31,222 nt of DNA from Plantago elongata (taxonomy: Eukaryota > Streptophyta > Magnoliopsida > Lamiales > Plantaginaceae), in contig JAYMSP010001529.1 in assembly GCA_036897095.1 (NCBI GenBank), positions 1 to 31,222 of the forward strand, written 5' to 3'. The position numbers and the translations under genes are program-made. How positions within the stretch are numbered: position 1 is the stretch's first letter; every line of letters starts with the position of its first letter. The notes beneath the pieces were generated by a model. That model made no database searches and was not told where the DNA came from. It saw only the letters and a list, made by a program, of their open reading frames with translations. Of this stretch, positions 29,805 through 31,222 are shown in pieces.

Positions 29805-31104
29805 TTGACTTCAATGGTTGATTTTCGGTTTACAACTCTCATGAGTGATATGACTGCACTTGGAGAAAGTGACATATATTCGAATCCTGAGAAACTGAAA
29901 ACCATTATCAGAAGTTTGAACCAAAATTGGGAGCATATGCAATACTTCTATTTCAATCAAGGAATGCCCCAAATCACTCCAGTGGAACTCTTCTCTCACT
30001 TGGCCACTGTAAACTATGAGACAACTCAATGAGGTTTGGCTGTAGCTGAAAAGTTACACAGGGTTGCTAGTTACCCAAGGTACTTATGATAAGAAGGATA
30101 CCAATGTAGTGTATGAGGAAAATGCTCTTGCAGTAAGACATATGAAGAAATATATTACTCAGGAGATAGAAGAAAAGCAAAAGAGAAGCTGAAAAAGCAT
30201 CTCGGCCCAAATTATCATCAGTACAAGAACATTCAAATGAACAACTCTCTGAACAATCCCACTTAGAAAGCTGTTAGTACTGAAGTCGCTGAAGTTGGGA
30301 ATGATATCTGCTTCTATTGTCAAAAGTCTAGTTACTTTAAATGTGGTTGTCCTGCTTTCAATAAGCTTAAGAGGGGTGACAAAAAGGAGGGAAGAACATT
30401 CAAAAGAACTCAAAGGGCACTGCCTTACTGAAGAGAGAAAGAATATCCAAATTCAACTCGGTGCTTTGGATGTTGAGTCAAACTCAGAAAGTGATGATTC
30501 AGAAGACTCAACATTGCCATCACCAGAATTGTGAGGAATAACTCATGATGTTATCGATTTTAGCCTAAAGAAGAACGACGTGTGCGGAGTTGCTGAGATA
30601 GTAGGTCCTGACATTTCGAACATCGAAAAATGTCTTATGACTGATGAGGTAACAACTACATCACAATTCTTGTTATATGAAAGTGATAATGAGATTGAAG
30701 ATTTGAAATTGATAAAGAGTGAACTTGATCGGTATGAGAAAGAACTTTTGTCTTTCGGATCATAGACCAAAGTTCTGGAAGAAAGTAAAGAAATTCTTTA
30801 AAACGAAGTTTCTAACTTGACCAAGGTATCTGAGAATAAGGACGCTATAATAGCCTCTCTGAAGTCTCAAATATTGAAGAATGAAAATTCTTGTGAACTA
30901 GCGTTGGATCAACTAAATGAGAAATTGAAGAAACTTCTTTCTGAAAATGAAGATCTCAGGAAGAAAGAAGTATCTTTCAAATTATTTGTGAAAGCTAGTG
31001 ACACTCTCACGAAGGTTCAATCTTATACGAGAGATCCTTCTGAGAAAGGAGGACTAGTACTTGAAAGTCCAACCAAGCATTTCTACCCCTCTGAAAAAGA
31101 GTGA
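29805..31104 (+). pseudogene. Ty1/copia retrotransposon gag, broken
   Basis: The first part (29820-30032) reads RFTTLMSDMTALGESDIYSN, then LKTIIRSLNQNWEHM, matching the copia gag UBN2-type domain. The nucleocapsid knuckle follows at 30309-30360 as CFYCQKSSYFKCGC, where the zinc-binding His of CX2CX4HX4C is Tyr. A frame change comes next, then an acidic DVESNSESDDSEDS segment. A C-terminal part with a heptad-rich coiled coil (about 30817-31000, KLKKLLSENEDLRKK) is interrupted by in-frame stops near 30532, 30763 and 30799. No integrase or RT is in the window; pol would lie to the right. A non-functional copy. Confidence 0.8.
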
Positions 31105-31222
31105 TGAAAGGTTGACCTTCGTAAAAAGTCAACGAAAAGGTTCTGGAGAAGTCTATAGCATTGGTCAGAAAGCTAAGACTCTTGACAAAGGAAAGGCTGT
31201 CGCAACTGAACCTTTAGTCCCA
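31105..31222 (+). other. Continuation of the copia element at the window edge
   Basis: After the stop at about 31104 the sequence continues AAGGTTGACCTTCGTAAAAA and a Lys/Ser-rich frame, probably the gag-to-protease spacer of the same element. Too short to define. Confidence 0.35.

Overview
This is nuclear DNA from a flowering plant, most likely a eudicot. The single host gene has 12 GT-AG introns, and almost everything around it is plant transposable-element debris. Nothing looks bacterial, viral or organellar. I cannot name the species.

Layout. (1) About 1-7337 reads as the 3' part of a Ty3/gypsy element of the Tat/Ogre kind. It holds a decayed, intron-containing antisense gene (3526 down to 1444), an array of 12 copies of a ~56-bp repeat (about 5335-5995), and an LTR-like segment with a TATA box and a (CT)n tract. 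(2) 7336-7848 (minus) is a PIF/Harbinger-type SANT/Myb-like accessory ORF with its own TATA box. (3) 8188-12790 (minus) is a nearly complete but broken LINE (endonuclease, reverse transcriptase, zinc-binding region, RNase H), interrupted by a 31-base C run. (4) 12791-~16690 (minus) is a second, 5'-truncated LINE abutting the first. It has an intact RNase H ORF, a long repeat-bearing 3' region and a UUCG-type hairpin just before its poly(A).

(5) 16855-~26600 (plus) is the one clear host gene, a Rab GDP dissociation inhibitor. Its 13 coding exons join to a 444-residue protein with no defects. Intron 5 carries a small foldback element, and the 3.3-kb intron 8 carries a Stowaway-like MITE. The gene's TATA box lies only about 165 bp from the truncated 5' end of the second LINE.

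(6) 26.7-29.2 kb is AT-rich intergenic DNA. It holds a ~20-bp-period tandem array, a relic matching the Harbinger promoter of region 2, a MITE with 22-bp terminal inverted repeats, a tiny LINE insertion with poly(A) and a 25-bp target-site duplication, and Stowaway-like pieces. (7) 29.8-31.1 kb (plus) is a broken Ty1/copia gag with a damaged zinc knuckle and a coiled-coil C-terminal part, running off the window.

The GDI gene is the only locus expected to have a cellular role, recycling prenylated Rab GTPases between membranes and cytosol. I see no undescribed multi-gene system. The more unusual material is the architecture of the repeats and how closely they press on the GDI gene.
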